A stretch of 64,000 bases of DNA from Skermanella aerolata KACC 11604 (GTDB lineage: Bacteria > Pseudomonadota > Alphaproteobacteria > Azospirillales > Azospirillaceae): NCBI RefSeq assembly GCF_000936425.1, contig NZ_AVFK01000001.1, forward strand, positions 62,001-126,000, given 5' to 3'. Both the position numbers and the translations under genes were made by a program. Position 1 is the stretch's first letter; the number at the start of each line of letters is the position of its first letter. Shown in pieces: positions 53,586 to 63,069 of the stretch. A model generated the notes under the pieces. That model made no database searches and was not told the DNA's origin. It worked only from the letters and a program-made list of their open reading frames with translations.

Positions 53586-53916
53586 AACTCTCAGCAATGG
53601 TAAGTATCGAAAGTATGAGCGGTTAACTTTGTCGGGGACGGGAAAAGAGTGAGCGGGAGCGTCGCATTAAAAAAAGTATCCAATACCGCGATATCGTCCC
53701 GCTCGATTTGCCGCCGGCTGGAAGTCGCCGGGAACTTCCGGCGGCATTAGACTGCGAGTGAAGCTTTATTGCCTCGACGAGGAATACATCGTGCCCAACA
53801 ACGGACTTGCCTTGAAGCACGGCGGACAGCCGGCTCAGCCGGGAAAGGTAACCCATGACGTCCCATCGATCCCAGACCGCATCGATTATCCACTGCGCGG
53901 CACGGGGGAGGGCGGC
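53586..53916. other. Intergenic stretch before the MarR-type gene
   Basis: This stretch of about 330 bases is relatively AT-rich in its first half. An in-frame extension of the MarR-type gene runs back to 53758, but its predicted residues look non-coding. The strong GGGGGAGG at 53904-53911 marks translation start at 53917. The promoter of that gene probably lies around 53640-53800, a position that cannot be refined by eye. Confidence 0.45.
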
Positions 53917-54453
53917 ATGACCGGCCTTTCCCGAATGGAACCAGATATTGCCGACCATGGTGACGACCCCAGGCCGGGCCGCGCTTCCGGCACGGCGATC
54001 TATCACGACATCGCCCGCATCGTGGAACGGATGCACCGCCGTTTCCTCGATGTGGTCCGGGTGGAGTTGGGGCGTGTCGGGATCGACGACATCAGCCCCG
54101 TCCAGGTGCTGATGCTGATGAACATCGGCACCGAGGAGCTGTCGGTGCGCGACCTGATGGAGCGCGGCTACTATCTCGGCTCCAACGCATCGTACAACCT
54201 GAAGCAGTTGGTGGAGACCGGCTACGTCGATCGCGCGCCGTCCCTGCGGGACCGCCGGTCAGCACGGCTGCGCCTGTCGGAGAAGGGCATGAGCCTGTGC
54301 GGCGAGTTGCGGCGGCTGGAAGCGACCCAGGCGGATGCGCTGATCCGTACCGATGACGACAGCGGCGATTTCGATGTCACCTACCGTACGCTGCGCAAGC
54401 TCGAGCGGGCCTGGAGCGACATCATCCGCTACGACGGCCGGGAATTCGACTGA
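53917..54453 (+). CDS. MarR-family winged-helix transcriptional regulator
   Basis: The 178-residue product has a dimerising N-terminal helix (YHDIARIVERMHRRFLDVV), then a winged helix: LSVRDLMERGYYLGSNASYNLKQLVETGYVDRAPSLRDRRSARLRLSEKG, given here by its span at about residues 80-130, with the DRRS wing Arg residues conserved. The spread of residues resembles alphaproteobacterial MarR proteins of the LdtR group. The ATG at 53917 is chosen for its ribosome-binding site. Its targets are unknown; neighbours are galE upstream and a DUF2336 gene downstream. Confidence 0.85.
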   Translation: MTGLSRMEPDIADHGDDPRPGRASGTAIYHDIARIVERMHRRFLDVVRVELGRVGIDDISPVQVLMLMNIGTEELSVRDLMERGYYLGSNASYNLKQLVETGYVDRAPSLRDRRSARLRLSEKGMSLCGELRRLEATQADALIRTDDDSGDFDVTYRTLRKLERAWSDIIRYDGREFD

Positions 54454-54506
54454 CCGTCCAGCGTCCGATCGCGGCGACCGATCGTCTGGCTCAGGGAAGA
54501 AATGAG

Positions 54507-55709
54507 ATGACCGCCACCGCCACCTCCTGCGCGTTGAGCCATTCCGACGTTCATCGTCTGCTGTCGGACCACTCGGCCGATGCGCGTATCGAGACTCTGA
54601 CGAAGCTGGTTTCCAGCCTGGAAGGGGACACGCTGGCCGGGCCGGAAAGGGAGATCGCCACCGACATCCTCCATCGCTTCGCCGCCGACGCCGAGGCGGC
54701 CGTGAGGGAGGCCGTCGCGTGGCAGCTCCACAACAGCGCACTGCTGACCGACGCCCTGGCGACCAAGCTGGCACGGGATATCGGCAGGGTGGCGTTCCCG
54801 GTGCTGCGCAACACCAAGCGGCTGAGCGACGAGTTCCTGTTGCAGGTGATTGCGGAGCGCGACGCCGAGAAGCATATGGCGATCGCAAGCCGCTGGAACG
54901 TCTCGCCCCGGCTTGCCGACGCCATCGTCGAAACCGCCAACATCAAAGTGATCGCCTGCCTGCTGGGCAATGGCGGCGCGCGGATTGCCGACCCGACCCT
55001 GCACAAGGCACTGGACCGCTACGGCCACCTGAGCGTGGTCAACAAGCCGATGGCCGAGCGCGAGAGCCTATCGCTGCCGGTGGTCGAGAAGCTTGTCGCC
55101 TATGTCTCGGAGGACATCCGCAGCAACCTTGTCGAACGGCACCACCTGTCGCCCGTCCTGGTCGCGGAACTGCTGAAGCGCGGACGGGAAGCCGCCACCA
55201 TGCTTCTGCTCAAGCCGCTCGCCGGCAATCTGGACGAGCTGGAAGTGGTGGTCCGGCATCTCGACCGTGACGCGCGCCTGACACCCTCGCTGATGCTGAG
55301 GGCACTCTGCGCCGGCGATGTCGAACTGTTCACGACGGGGCTGGCTGTCCGGGCGATGGTCGCGACGGAGAATGCCCGGCTGCTGATCTGGGACGACGGT
55401 CCGCTCGGGCTTCGGGCGATCTTCGAGAAGGCGCGTTTCCCAATCGCCCTGCTGCCGCCGTTCCGGGTCGCGATCGATGTCGTCAAGGAAACCGGTTACG
55501 ACGGCGGCGCCGGCGGCACCGGGGACGGACGACACGACTACCAAGTCATGGCGCTGGCGCGTGTTTTCGAGGACTGCGGCGCCATCGAGGATCGGCTGGT
55601 GGACGACCTGCTGCTTCAGCTGTTCGATCAGAAATCGGACGAGGTGATCGACGCGGCCATGACGCAGGCGGGCATGCCGTTCCACCCGATTCGCGCCGTC
55701 CACCGATAG
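54507..55709 (+). CDS. DUF2336 domain protein
   Basis: The 400-residue all-helical protein fits DUF2336, a family restricted mostly to alphaproteobacteria with HEAT-like repeat character. Signs are regular short helices and stretches such as ATDILHRFAADAEAAVREAVAWQL, RDIGRVAFPVLRNTKRLSDEFLLQVI, HMAIASRWNVSPRLADAIVE and LVERHHLSPVLVAELLKRGRE. No enzymatic motif is visible. GGGAAGAAATGAG before the ATG at 54507 supports the start. The function is unknown; cell-cycle or signalling roles have been proposed for relatives, but nothing here proves it. Confidence 0.88.
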   Translation: MTATATSCALSHSDVHRLLSDHSADARIETLTKLVSSLEGDTLAGPEREIATDILHRFAADAEAAVREAVAWQLHNSALLTDALATKLARDIGRVAFPVLRNTKRLSDEFLLQVIAERDAEKHMAIASRWNVSPRLADAIVETANIKVIACLLGNGGARIADPTLHKALDRYGHLSVVNKPMAERESLSLPVVEKLVAYVSEDIRSNLVERHHLSPVLVAELLKRGREAATMLLLKPLAGNLDELEVVVRHLDRDARLTPSLMLRALCAGDVELFTTGLAVRAMVATENARLLIWDDGPLGLRAIFEKARFPIALLPPFRVAIDVVKETGYDGGAGGTGDGRHDYQVMALARVFEDCGAIEDRLVDDLLLQLFDQKSDEVIDAAMTQAGMPFHPIRAVHR

Positions 55710-55829
55710 ACGCTGTACCGCAGGCGCGAAAAACGCGATCTTATGGGGCGGTCAGGCCATGGCAGGTGTTCATGGCCGCCCGCGATCCTCATATGCGGCT
55801 ATTACCGCCAGCGATATAGACCAAGGTTC

Positions 55830-56519
55830 ATGCCTTACCAGGATTGCGACAGACATACCCCCCTGACCCGTGAAGAACTGCTCGACCACGACCGCCGCCG
55901 GATGATGCTGGAGGCGTATCCCTGGATGAAGGTGTGGAGCGACGAACAGCTCGACCGTTCGTTGGCCCAAACGATGCGCAAGCATCCGGACGGGGCCGAC
56001 GTTTGGGTTTTCGCCTATGGCAGCCTGATCTGGAATCCGACCTTCGCCTTTGCGGAGCGCCGTGTCGCCCATATCCGGGGATATCACCGGAGGTTCTGCC
56101 TGCGCGCCGACATGGGGCGGGGCACGCTTGAATGTCCGGGCCTGTTCCTGGGCCTCGACCGCGGCGGGCAGTGCGCCGGCGTCATCTTCCGCATCCCGGC
56201 CGAACAGGCCAGCCACGAACTGACGCTGCTGTGGCGGCGCGAGATGCTGACCGGCGCCTATATTCCGCGCTGGCTGAAAGCCAGGACCGAGAGCGGAACG
56301 GTGCCCGCCATCGCGATGACGATCAACCGGAGCTATTCGCGCTATGTCGGCGACTGGGACGAAGACCGCATGATCCAGGCGATCGCGACCGCCGAAGGAC
56401 GTTTCGGCCGCTGCTCCGACTACCTGTTCAACACCCTCGAGCATTTGACCGAAATGGGACTGCGCGACAGCATGCTGGAGCGGACGGCCGCAGGGGTACG
56501 CCAATTTCTTGACAGATAG
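55830..56519 (+). CDS. ChaC-like gamma-glutamylcyclotransferase
   Basis: ChaC enzymes cleave glutathione to 5-oxoproline and cysteinylglycine in the cytoplasm. The 229-residue product shows the substrate-loop motif VFAYGSLIWNP, the RGYHRRFCLRADMGRGTLECPGLFLGL region, and the catalytic Glu in WRREMLTGAYIPRW. The ATG at 55830 follows AAGG and begins the family's usual length; the frame is open further upstream to 55743 with no homology. It is encoded alone before the GMC oxidoreductase gene. Confidence 0.93.
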   Translation: MPYQDCDRHTPLTREELLDHDRRRMMLEAYPWMKVWSDEQLDRSLAQTMRKHPDGADVWVFAYGSLIWNPTFAFAERRVAHIRGYHRRFCLRADMGRGTLECPGLFLGLDRGGQCAGVIFRIPAEQASHELTLLWRREMLTGAYIPRWLKARTESGTVPAIAMTINRSYSRYVGDWDEDRMIQAIATAEGRFGRCSDYLFNTLEHLTEMGLRDSMLERTAAGVRQFLDR

Positions 56520-56638
56520 CGTCGCGCGTTTGCCACACCTCCGAAAGAGGGGTGGACATACAGGCGGCTCAACTACTTATCTGATCTCATGCACCCGATT
56601 GGGCATTCCCGCAAAACGGTATCTGGTTAAGTCCCCTA

Positions 56639-58234
56639 ATGATCACAGACGCGCGCAACCTGCCCGACGGGGCGGTGGTCGAGGCAGATATCTGCATTGT
56701 CGGCGCCGGCGCTGCCGGAATCACCCTTGCGATAGAGCTTCTCGGGCATGGTTTCCGCGTTGCTTTGCTGGAAAGCGGCGGGCTCGATTTCGAGGACGAT
56801 ATCCAGTCGCTGAACAACGGAGACTGCGTCAGCGAGCACAAGGTCGACCTGACATGGACCCGTCTGCGCTATTTCGGCGGCACGACCGGCCATTGGGGCG
56901 GCAACTGCGCGCCGCTGGATGCGCACGACTTCCAGGAACGTTCCTGGGTGCCCGACAGCGGCTGGCCGTTCGGCAAGGAGGAGTTGGCGGAATTTTATCC
57001 CCGCGCGCACCGGTATTGCGAATTGCCGTCGGACAACTACGAGCCCGGCTACTGGGCGGAGGTGTCCGATCAGTTCCATGCCAGCCGTATTCCGGTCAGC
57101 GGCGATCAGATAGGCGAAAAGATTTTTCTGAAGAGTCCGCCGACCCGGTTCGGCGATACCTATCGCGCCGCACTCACCAACCCCGGCAACCAGTGCACGG
57201 TCTTTCTGCATGCGAACGTCGTGGAAATCGAAACCGACGGTGACGCGACGCATGTTGAAGCACTGCTGACACGCGACCTGGACGGCAGAAGCCGCCGGTT
57301 CAAGGCGAAGAAGTTCATCCTCGCCAGCGGGATCGAGAACGCCCGGCTGCTGCTGCTGTCGGACAGGCTGCGTCCCAACGGGCTTGGCAACGACCATGAC
57401 ATGGTCGGCCGCTACTTCATGGCCCATACGACGATCCGGACGGGCCGCGCCCTGCTGTCGGTGCCGAAGGGAACGGCGCGGTTCTACGGGCTGGACAGCT
57501 GGGCGTCGCGCTTCGAGACGGGAGGCGCTCCCTTCGTCAACGCGCTTCAGCCTTCCTGGGAGGCACAGCAGCGCGAAGGGATGCTGAACAGCGTCGTCTT
57601 CTTCGACGAGACCTACGAGGGGGAGCACGCCCCCGGCTTCGTGGCGCTGAGACACATCGTCAAGCAGGTCATCCAGGGCCGGGTGCCCGACAACCTACGG
57701 ACCGAACTGGGAAAGGTCTTCGGGGATCTCGACTCGGTCGCCAAGGCGCTTTATGCGCGGGCGACCGGCAACAGCAGTTACCGCGTCCTGGAACTGCGCT
57801 ATTTCGCCGAGCAGGCGCCCAACCGCAACAGCAGGGTCACGCTGGGTATGGACCGCGACGTGCTGGGGCAGCGCAAGATGGTGCTGGACTGGCAGCTTCA
57901 GGACATCGACAAGCACACCATCCTGCGCACCCAGCAGCTGATCGCGAGGGAATTCGGACGGCTGGGAGCCGGCCGGCTTCAGGTGGACTTCGAGAATGAG
58001 ACCGATCCGTGGCCGGCAGGCATCGATTCGTCGGCCCATTTCATGGGGACGACACGGATGCACGGCGACCCCAGGCATGGCGTGGTCGACGAGAACTGCC
58101 GGGTCCACGGCATCGCCAACCTTTATGTCGCCGGCGGCTCGGTGTTCCCAACCGCCGGTGCTACTATGGTCACGATGAACATCGTCGCGCTCGCGGTCCG
58201 GCTGGCCGATCACCTGATCGCCAAGCCCGCTTAG
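56639..58234 (+). CDS. GMC-family FAD-dependent oxidoreductase
   Basis: The 531-residue enzyme would oxidise an alcohol or sugar using FAD. The N-terminus carries the Rossmann motif ICIVGAGAAGITLAIELL with the acidic LLESGG, then GGTTGHWGGNCAPLD. Later comes ILASGIENARLLLLS, and the C-terminal MGTTRMHGDPRHGVVDENCR with VAGGSVFPTAGATM carries the catalytic His region. It resembles fructose/gluconate-type dehydrogenases with GMC folds, but no cytochrome or small subunit gene is adjacent. The stop codon overlaps the 3' end of a tiny lipoprotein gene on the other strand. Confidence 0.92.
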   Translation: MITDARNLPDGAVVEADICIVGAGAAGITLAIELLGHGFRVALLESGGLDFEDDIQSLNNGDCVSEHKVDLTWTRLRYFGGTTGHWGGNCAPLDAHDFQERSWVPDSGWPFGKEELAEFYPRAHRYCELPSDNYEPGYWAEVSDQFHASRIPVSGDQIGEKIFLKSPPTRFGDTYRAALTNPGNQCTVFLHANVVEIETDGDATHVEALLTRDLDGRSRRFKAKKFILASGIENARLLLLSDRLRPNGLGNDHDMVGRYFMAHTTIRTGRALLSVPKGTARFYGLDSWASRFETGGAPFVNALQPSWEAQQREGMLNSVVFFDETYEGEHAPGFVALRHIVKQVIQGRVPDNLRTELGKVFGDLDSVAKALYARATGNSSYRVLELRYFAEQAPNRNSRVTLGMDRDVLGQRKMVLDWQLQDIDKHTILRTQQLIAREFGRLGAGRLQVDFENETDPWPAGIDSSAHFMGTTRMHGDPRHGVVDENCRVHGIANLYVAGGSVFPTAGATMVTMNIVALAVRLADHLIAKPA

Positions 58235-58410
58235 TCCGAAATCGGGTATGTGACGACATCGACGGCGGCGCCGGCCACCGTAGCCGCCGCCGATCCGGCG
58301 GCCGATACCGCCCCCACGGTGGCCCCCACTGTGGCCCCCACTGTGGCCCCGACCAGGCCGCAGCCTGAAAGAACCGCTAGCAGGCAAAGCAATGCGGCGG
58401 AACGGAGCAT
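58231..58410 (-). CDS. Very small lipoprotein with GATV repeats
   Basis: A 59-residue frame on the minus strand encodes MLRSAALLCLLAVLSGCGLV, a textbook lipoprotein signal with lipobox LSGC (Cys17), followed by three tandem GATV units and an Ala/Val/Gly-rich helix ending TYPISD. The DNA has a matching 12-bp tandem repeat of the type GTGGGGGCCACA. AGGAT lies 10 bases before the ATG. It is convergent with the GMC gene and overlaps its stop by three bases. Length and composition resemble entericidin-like small lipoproteins. No function is assigned. Confidence 0.75.
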   Translation of the reverse strand: MLRSAALLCLLAVLSGCGLVGATVGATVGATVGAVSAAGSAAATVAGAAVDVVTYPISD

Positions 58411-58526
58411 GAATGTGCTATCCTGGTAATAGGCCGGTACCTATTGGGTGCCGTCGCTACTTCCTTTGATGCACCATTCGGCGACGGGCCACAAGAGCGT
58501 CATGATCCGTCTGCAAACTGTCGCAG

Positions 58527-61094
58527 GTGCCCGGCAACGGGATAAGCAATCATGACGACCAACAGACCGTCCCTTGTTGGTTCGCCGCATTTTCGGGTTT
58601 CAGGCTCTTGCACGACCTCATCATCTTCATCCTGATCATCAGCGCTCTCCTGGTGGTCGCCAGCCTGCTCCAGCCCCTGGCGGAACGGCTGAGGCTCCCC
58701 CATTCCGTCCTGCTTGCGGCGGTCGGCGTCGCCATCGCCGCGGCCTCGGTGACGCTGCTGCAGGTGAGGGGGGTACCGATGCTGCGGGAAGCGGCAGAGG
58801 CGGTTTCGGGCCTGTCGTTCAATTCCTCCACTTATATCCTGGTCTTCCTGCCGGCACTGCTGTTCCAGGCAGCCCTGACGATCGACGTCCGCCGGATGAT
58901 GGAAGACGCGGCCCCCATCCTGCTGCTGGCCGTCGTCGCGGTGTTCGTGGCGACGGCCGTGATCGGGCTGGCGCTGTGGCCGCTGGCGGGAGTCCCCCTG
59001 GTTGTCTGCCTGCTGCTCGGATCGATCGTCGCGACCACCGACCCGGCGGCGGTCGTCGCCATCTTCCGCGACATCGGGGCGCCGGCAAGGCTGGTCCGGC
59101 TGGTCGAGGGCGAAAGCCTGCTGAACGACGCCGCCGCCATCGCGATCTTCTACGTCCTGCTGGAAATCATCACGTCGGGAGACGAGCCCGACCTGCTGAT
59201 GGGCGCCTGGGACCTGGCGATGGACCTTGGCGGCGGCACCCTGCTGGGCATCGTCGGCGCCCGGCTGGGCGTGGCCATGATCCCGCTGCTGCGCGGGCGG
59301 CGCACGGCCGAAGTGACCCTGACGCTGGCCCTGCCTTATCTGGTCTTCGTTTCCGGCGACCACTTCCTCGGCGTCTCCGGCGTGGTCGCCGTGGCGGTTG
59401 CCGGCCTGGTTTTCGGCGCGGGCAGCCGGTCGCGGCTGTCGCCGTCGGGCTGGGCCTATCTGGACGCGGTGTGGGAACAGGTGGCGTTCCTGGCGGGGTC
59501 GCTGGTCTTCATCCTGGCGGCCCTGATGGTGCCGAAACTGCTGGGGACGGTAAGCCTGCACGACGGCCTGCTGCTCCTGGTGCTGGTGGCGGCGGCGCTG
59601 GTCGCACGCGCCCTGGTGCTGTTCCTGCTGCTGCCGCCGCTGACGCTGCTGAAGCTGAGCGCCAAGATCAGCAACTCCTACAAGCTCGTGCTGACCTGGG
59701 GCGGCCTGCGCGGTGCCGTCACCCTGGCGCTGGCCCTGTCGGTGACGGAGGCGCGCGGGATCGGCGGAGAGGACCAGCGGATCGTCACGGTGCTGGCGAC
59801 CGGCTTCGTCCTGTTCACCCTGTTCATCAACGGGACGACGCTGCGTCCCGTCATCAAGCTGCTGGGGCTGAACCGGCTGTCGCCGCTCAATCAGGCGATC
59901 CGCAACCAGGTGCTGGCGCTGTCGCTTGCCGACGTGCGCGATTCGGTTCAGCAGACCGCCACCGAGTACGAGTTTCCGCCGACCGTGGCGCGGGCTGTGC
60001 AGAAACCCTACGACGCCCGCATCCAGGAAGTCACCTCCGCCGGCAGCCTGGAGGAGCAGATTTCGGACCGCGATCGGATCGTCCTGGGCCTGATCGCGCT
60101 GGCCAACCGGGAGCGTCAGCTCGTGCTGGAGCACCATGGACTTCAAACGGTCTCCGGCGACATCATCGAAGGGTTGCTGCGCAATGCCGGCGAGATCTAC
60201 GACGGCGCCAGGACGGCGGGGCGCATCGGCTACAACCGGGCGGCCCGCAAGATCCTCCGGCTGCCCCGGGCTTTCCGGTTCGCCTATGCGCTTCATCGCT
60301 GGGCGGGTATCGAAAGGCCGCTGGCCCGTCAGGTCGCCAAGCGGTTCGACAAGTTCCTGGTCCGCCGGCTGGTGCTGGAGGAGCTGATCCGCTTCAACAG
60401 CCGCAACCTCAAGCCGCTGCTCGGCGTCCGCGTGGCCGAGCTATTGGGAGAAGTGCTGAGCGGGCGTCTGGACGCCTCGACCAAGGCGCTGGACGCGCTT
60501 GGGCTGCAATATCCGGAATATGCGGAGGCGCTGAGCCAGCGCTTCCTCCGCAAGCTGGCCTTGCGCCGGGAAATGGTGCATTTCGAAAGCCTGTTCGAGG
60601 ATGGGCTGATCGGCCAGGAACTGTTCGAGGACCTGCGGCGCGGCGTCGATGCCCGTCAGAAGGAAGCGGAGCGCAGGCCCAAGCTGGACCTGAAGCTGGA
60701 CAAGGTCGCGCTGATCGCCCAAGTCCCGCTGTTCAACACGCTGGCTCCGGACGAGTTGAAGCGGCTGGCTCGCGTGCTGCGGTCGCGGCTGGCCTTGCCG
60801 GACCAGACCTTCATCCGCACCGGCGACCGCGGCACGGCGATGTATTTCATCTCGTCGGGCGCGGTCGAGGTGGTGTTGCCGGATCGCCGCATCCGGCTGG
60901 GGCGCGGCGACTTCTTCGGCGAGATGGCGCTGATCGACGGCGGTCCGCGCCGCGCCGACGTGGTGGCGCTGACCTATTGCACGCTGCTTGAACTGCGCTC
61001 CGGCGACTTCGAGAAGTTCCTGAAGGCCAACCCGGATATCAGCGGGCGGATCGACGAGGTGGCCCAGGAACGCGGGGTGAAGCGGGTGGCATAA
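58527..61094 (+). CDS. CPA1 Na+/H+ antiporter with C-terminal cyclic-nucleotide-binding domain
   Basis: The 855-residue protein has a CPA1-type membrane domain of about 12 helices (residues ~30-430), with the expected ion-binding region ATTDPAAVVAIFRDIGAP and LVEGESLLNDAAAIAIFYVLLE and a late LTWGGLRGAVTLALALS. A long helical middle (about 430-720) follows, and a CNMP-binding domain at about 725-840 (VPLFNTLAPDELKRLARVL, GTAMYFISSGAVEVVL, GDFFGEMALIDGGPRRADVVA) with FGEMALI and RRADV in the phosphate-binding cassette. Transport could be gated by cyclic AMP or GMP. The GTG at 58527 has no good ribosome-binding site; the true start may be a TTG near 58608. Confidence 0.9.
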   Translation: MPGNGISNHDDQQTVPCWFAAFSGFRLLHDLIIFILIISALLVVASLLQPLAERLRLPHSVLLAAVGVAIAAASVTLLQVRGVPMLREAAEAVSGLSFNSSTYILVFLPALLFQAALTIDVRRMMEDAAPILLLAVVAVFVATAVIGLALWPLAGVPLVVCLLLGSIVATTDPAAVVAIFRDIGAPARLVRLVEGESLLNDAAAIAIFYVLLEIITSGDEPDLLMGAWDLAMDLGGGTLLGIVGARLGVAMIPLLRGRRTAEVTLTLALPYLVFVSGDHFLGVSGVVAVAVAGLVFGAGSRSRLSPSGWAYLDAVWEQVAFLAGSLVFILAALMVPKLLGTVSLHDGLLLLVLVAAALVARALVLFLLLPPLTLLKLSAKISNSYKLVLTWGGLRGAVTLALALSVTEARGIGGEDQRIVTVLATGFVLFTLFINGTTLRPVIKLLGLNRLSPLNQAIRNQVLALSLADVRDSVQQTATEYEFPPTVARAVQKPYDARIQEVTSAGSLEEQISDRDRIVLGLIALANRERQLVLEHHGLQTVSGDIIEGLLRNAGEIYDGARTAGRIGYNRAARKILRLPRAFRFAYALHRWAGIERPLARQVAKRFDKFLVRRLVLEELIRFNSRNLKPLLGVRVAELLGEVLSGRLDASTKALDALGLQYPEYAEALSQRFLRKLALRREMVHFESLFEDGLIGQELFEDLRRGVDARQKEAERRPKLDLKLDKVALIAQVPLFNTLAPDELKRLARVLRSRLALPDQTFIRTGDRGTAMYFISSGAVEVVLPDRRIRLGRGDFFGEMALIDGGPRRADVVALTYCTLLELRSGDFEKFLKANPDISGRIDEVAQERGVKRVA

Positions 61095-61117
61095 GCCGCC
61101 CCTTCATCGTGGTCGCA

Positions 61118-61864
61118 TCACCGTCCGCCCGATACCGGAATGAAGGCCCCGGCGACATAGGACGACTGTTCCGACAGCAGCCAGACTATCGCCTGGGCGA
61201 CTTCCTCCGCCTTGCCGGTGCGCGCTTGGGGCACGCCGCCGACCAGCCGTTCCAGCCGGCCAGGGATGCCGCTGGCGTCGTGGATCTCGGTCTCGATCAG
61301 GCCGGGATTGACGGCGTTGACCCGGATTCCCTCTGGAGCCAGCTCCTTCGACAGACCAATGGTGAAGCTGTCGATGGCGCCCTTGCTGGCGGCGTAGTGG
61401 ACGAACTCGTTGGGAGAGCCCAGCGCCGAGGCGCGAGACGAGACGTTGACGATGACGCCGCCCGGGCCGCCGCGGCTCTTCGCCATGCGGCGGGCCGCCT
61501 CGCGGGCGCATAGGAAAGGCCCGACCACGTTCAGGGTCATCACCGAACTGACGGTTTCGGCAGTAAGGTCCATCAGCTTGCCGGCGGGACCGGTGATGCC
61601 GGCGTTGTTGACCAGACCGGTAACGGTCCCGAGCTGATCGTCCACCGTAGCGAACAGGCGCAGGATGTCGCCTTCGCTCGCCATGTCACCCTGGACCGTG
61701 ATCGCCCGCACGCCCTGCTGGCGGGCACCGGCGGCGACGGATTCCGCCTTTTCCCGGTCGCGGACATAGTTGACGCACACGTCCCATCCCGCCTTGGCCG
61801 CCAGATCGACCGTCGCGGCCCCGATACCCCGGCTGCCGCCGGTCACGATGAGAATTCCGGCCAT
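61118..61864 (-). CDS. Short-chain dehydrogenase/reductase (SDR)
   Basis: The 248-residue NAD(P)-dependent oxidoreductase has the cofactor motif TGGSRGIG (residues ~8-15), NNAGITG, the catalytic Ser in VNVSSRASALG, and the YxxxK pair in HYAASKGAIDSF. VNAVNPGLIETEIH and YVAGAFIPVSGGR close the fold. It resembles FabG-like carbonyl reductases. The ATG at 61864 is chosen (GGAAA upstream); 61873 is also possible. The AraC-type regulator gene follows on the same strand upstream and may control it. Confidence 0.93.
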   Translation of the reverse strand: MAGILIVTGGSRGIGAATVDLAAKAGWDVCVNYVRDREKAESVAAGARQQGVRAITVQGDMASEGDILRLFATVDDQLGTVTGLVNNAGITGPAGKLMDLTAETVSSVMTLNVVGPFLCAREAARRMAKSRGGPGGVIVNVSSRASALGSPNEFVHYAASKGAIDSFTIGLSKELAPEGIRVNAVNPGLIETEIHDASGIPGRLERLVGGVPQARTGKAEEVAQAIVWLLSEQSSYVAGAFIPVSGGR

Positions 61865-61964
61865 CGTTTCCATTCCCCTAGTAATGTCTATTGGATTGGC
61901 GCGCAGCATGCCTCCGGTATGACCACTTGTAAATGCACCGCAGCACTCGGCACTCGACCGGCGC

Positions 61965-62996
61965 TCAGGGGGAGGAGGCGGCGGTGCCTGACCGGGAACC
62001 GGCGGCCGCCGCAATCAGCCCATGTGGCGACGCGCCATGGGCGGAGCGGAACGAGGCGGCGAAATGCGAGCGGGAGGAATAGCCGCACGCTGCCGCGATA
62101 GCTGCGATGTTGCGCTCACCGTCCTCGATCATGGCGCGGGCTCGGCGCATCCGCTCATCGGTGAGGATATGGCGCAGCGAGGTCCCCTCGTCGGCAAGGC
62201 GGCGGCGCAGGGTGGCGGAACTGACGCCCAGCAAGCGGGCAAGGTCGTGGGCGCGCCAGGAATCCATCGGGGCCAGCGCTATGTGATGACGGGCACGCTC
62301 CGAAAAGGTCGCTCCTGCATGTATCCGCATGATGGCCGGCAGGTGGCCGATCAGCAGCAGGATTTCCATGACCCGGTGTTCGGCAAGGCTGGCATCCAAG
62401 TCGGTGCGGCTCAGCGCCATGGCGGCATGGGAGATGGTGTCGACGGCCTGGGGCGTCAGGTCGATGCCCGGATCGTGCGGCTTGCGCGTCGACACGGCCA
62501 CGGCCTTGCCCCGGCGCGGATGCGCTTGGGCGACCCGCCGCACCAGATCGCGCGGGAGGGTGATGAAGACGGCACGGTAGCGGCCCGATGCTTCGTCTGG
62601 CCGGTTGACGATGTCGAACGACTGCCCGGCGGGCAGGACGAACGGCTCGCCGGGATGGAACTCGAACATGTCGCCTGCGAGGTGGACCTCCTTGATGCCG
62701 TCCAGGACGACGATCAGCGCCGGTTCGTTGATCGTCATGTCGCGGATCGTTTCCACCGCGCGGGCGTGATACGTGGCGAGCTTGGTGATCGGCGTGCCGC
62801 CGTTCGGTCCGGCGAATTGGCTGTCATCGCCGCCTTGGAGGCTGCCGGCGATGCGCCGGCGCAGCTCGGCGGCGAGCGGTCGGGGCGGGATGCCGGCGTC
62901 GATAGCAGAGCGGCTGGCCATGGGGAGGCTCGTTCGGTCGTGGGCGTCCGTCATGATAGCGCAGTTCGGGATCATCATTGAGCGTTTTAGGACCAT
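61965..62996 (-). CDS. AraC-family transcriptional regulator
   Basis: The 343-residue product has an N-terminal cupin-like ligand region (VVLDGIKEVHLAGDMFEFHPGEPFVLPAGQSF) and a C-terminal double helix-turn-helix: AHDLARLLGVSSATLRRRLADEGTSL and RNIAAIAAACGYSSRSHFAASFRSAHGASPHG. The ATG at 62996 is supported by GGCGGAA just upstream; the frame is open for 78 more codons without sense, and several inner Met codons are alternatives. It lies 100 bases upstream of the SDR gene on the same strand and is divergent from the YbhB gene. Confidence 0.88.
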   Translation of the reverse strand: MVLKRSMMIPNCAIMTDAHDRTSLPMASRSAIDAGIPPRPLAAELRRRIAGSLQGGDDSQFAGPNGGTPITKLATYHARAVETIRDMTINEPALIVVLDGIKEVHLAGDMFEFHPGEPFVLPAGQSFDIVNRPDEASGRYRAVFITLPRDLVRRVAQAHPRRGKAVAVSTRKPHDPGIDLTPQAVDTISHAAMALSRTDLDASLAEHRVMEILLLIGHLPAIMRIHAGATFSERARHHIALAPMDSWRAHDLARLLGVSSATLRRRLADEGTSLRHILTDERMRRARAMIEDGERNIAAIAAACGYSSRSHFAASFRSAHGASPHGLIAAAAGSRSGTAASSP

Positions 62997-63069
62997 TTCC
63001 GCCTGTCCCCACTGGCATCTTGACGCAGCGAAACGGTCGTAACGATCAAGTGGATGACGGGGAAGATCG

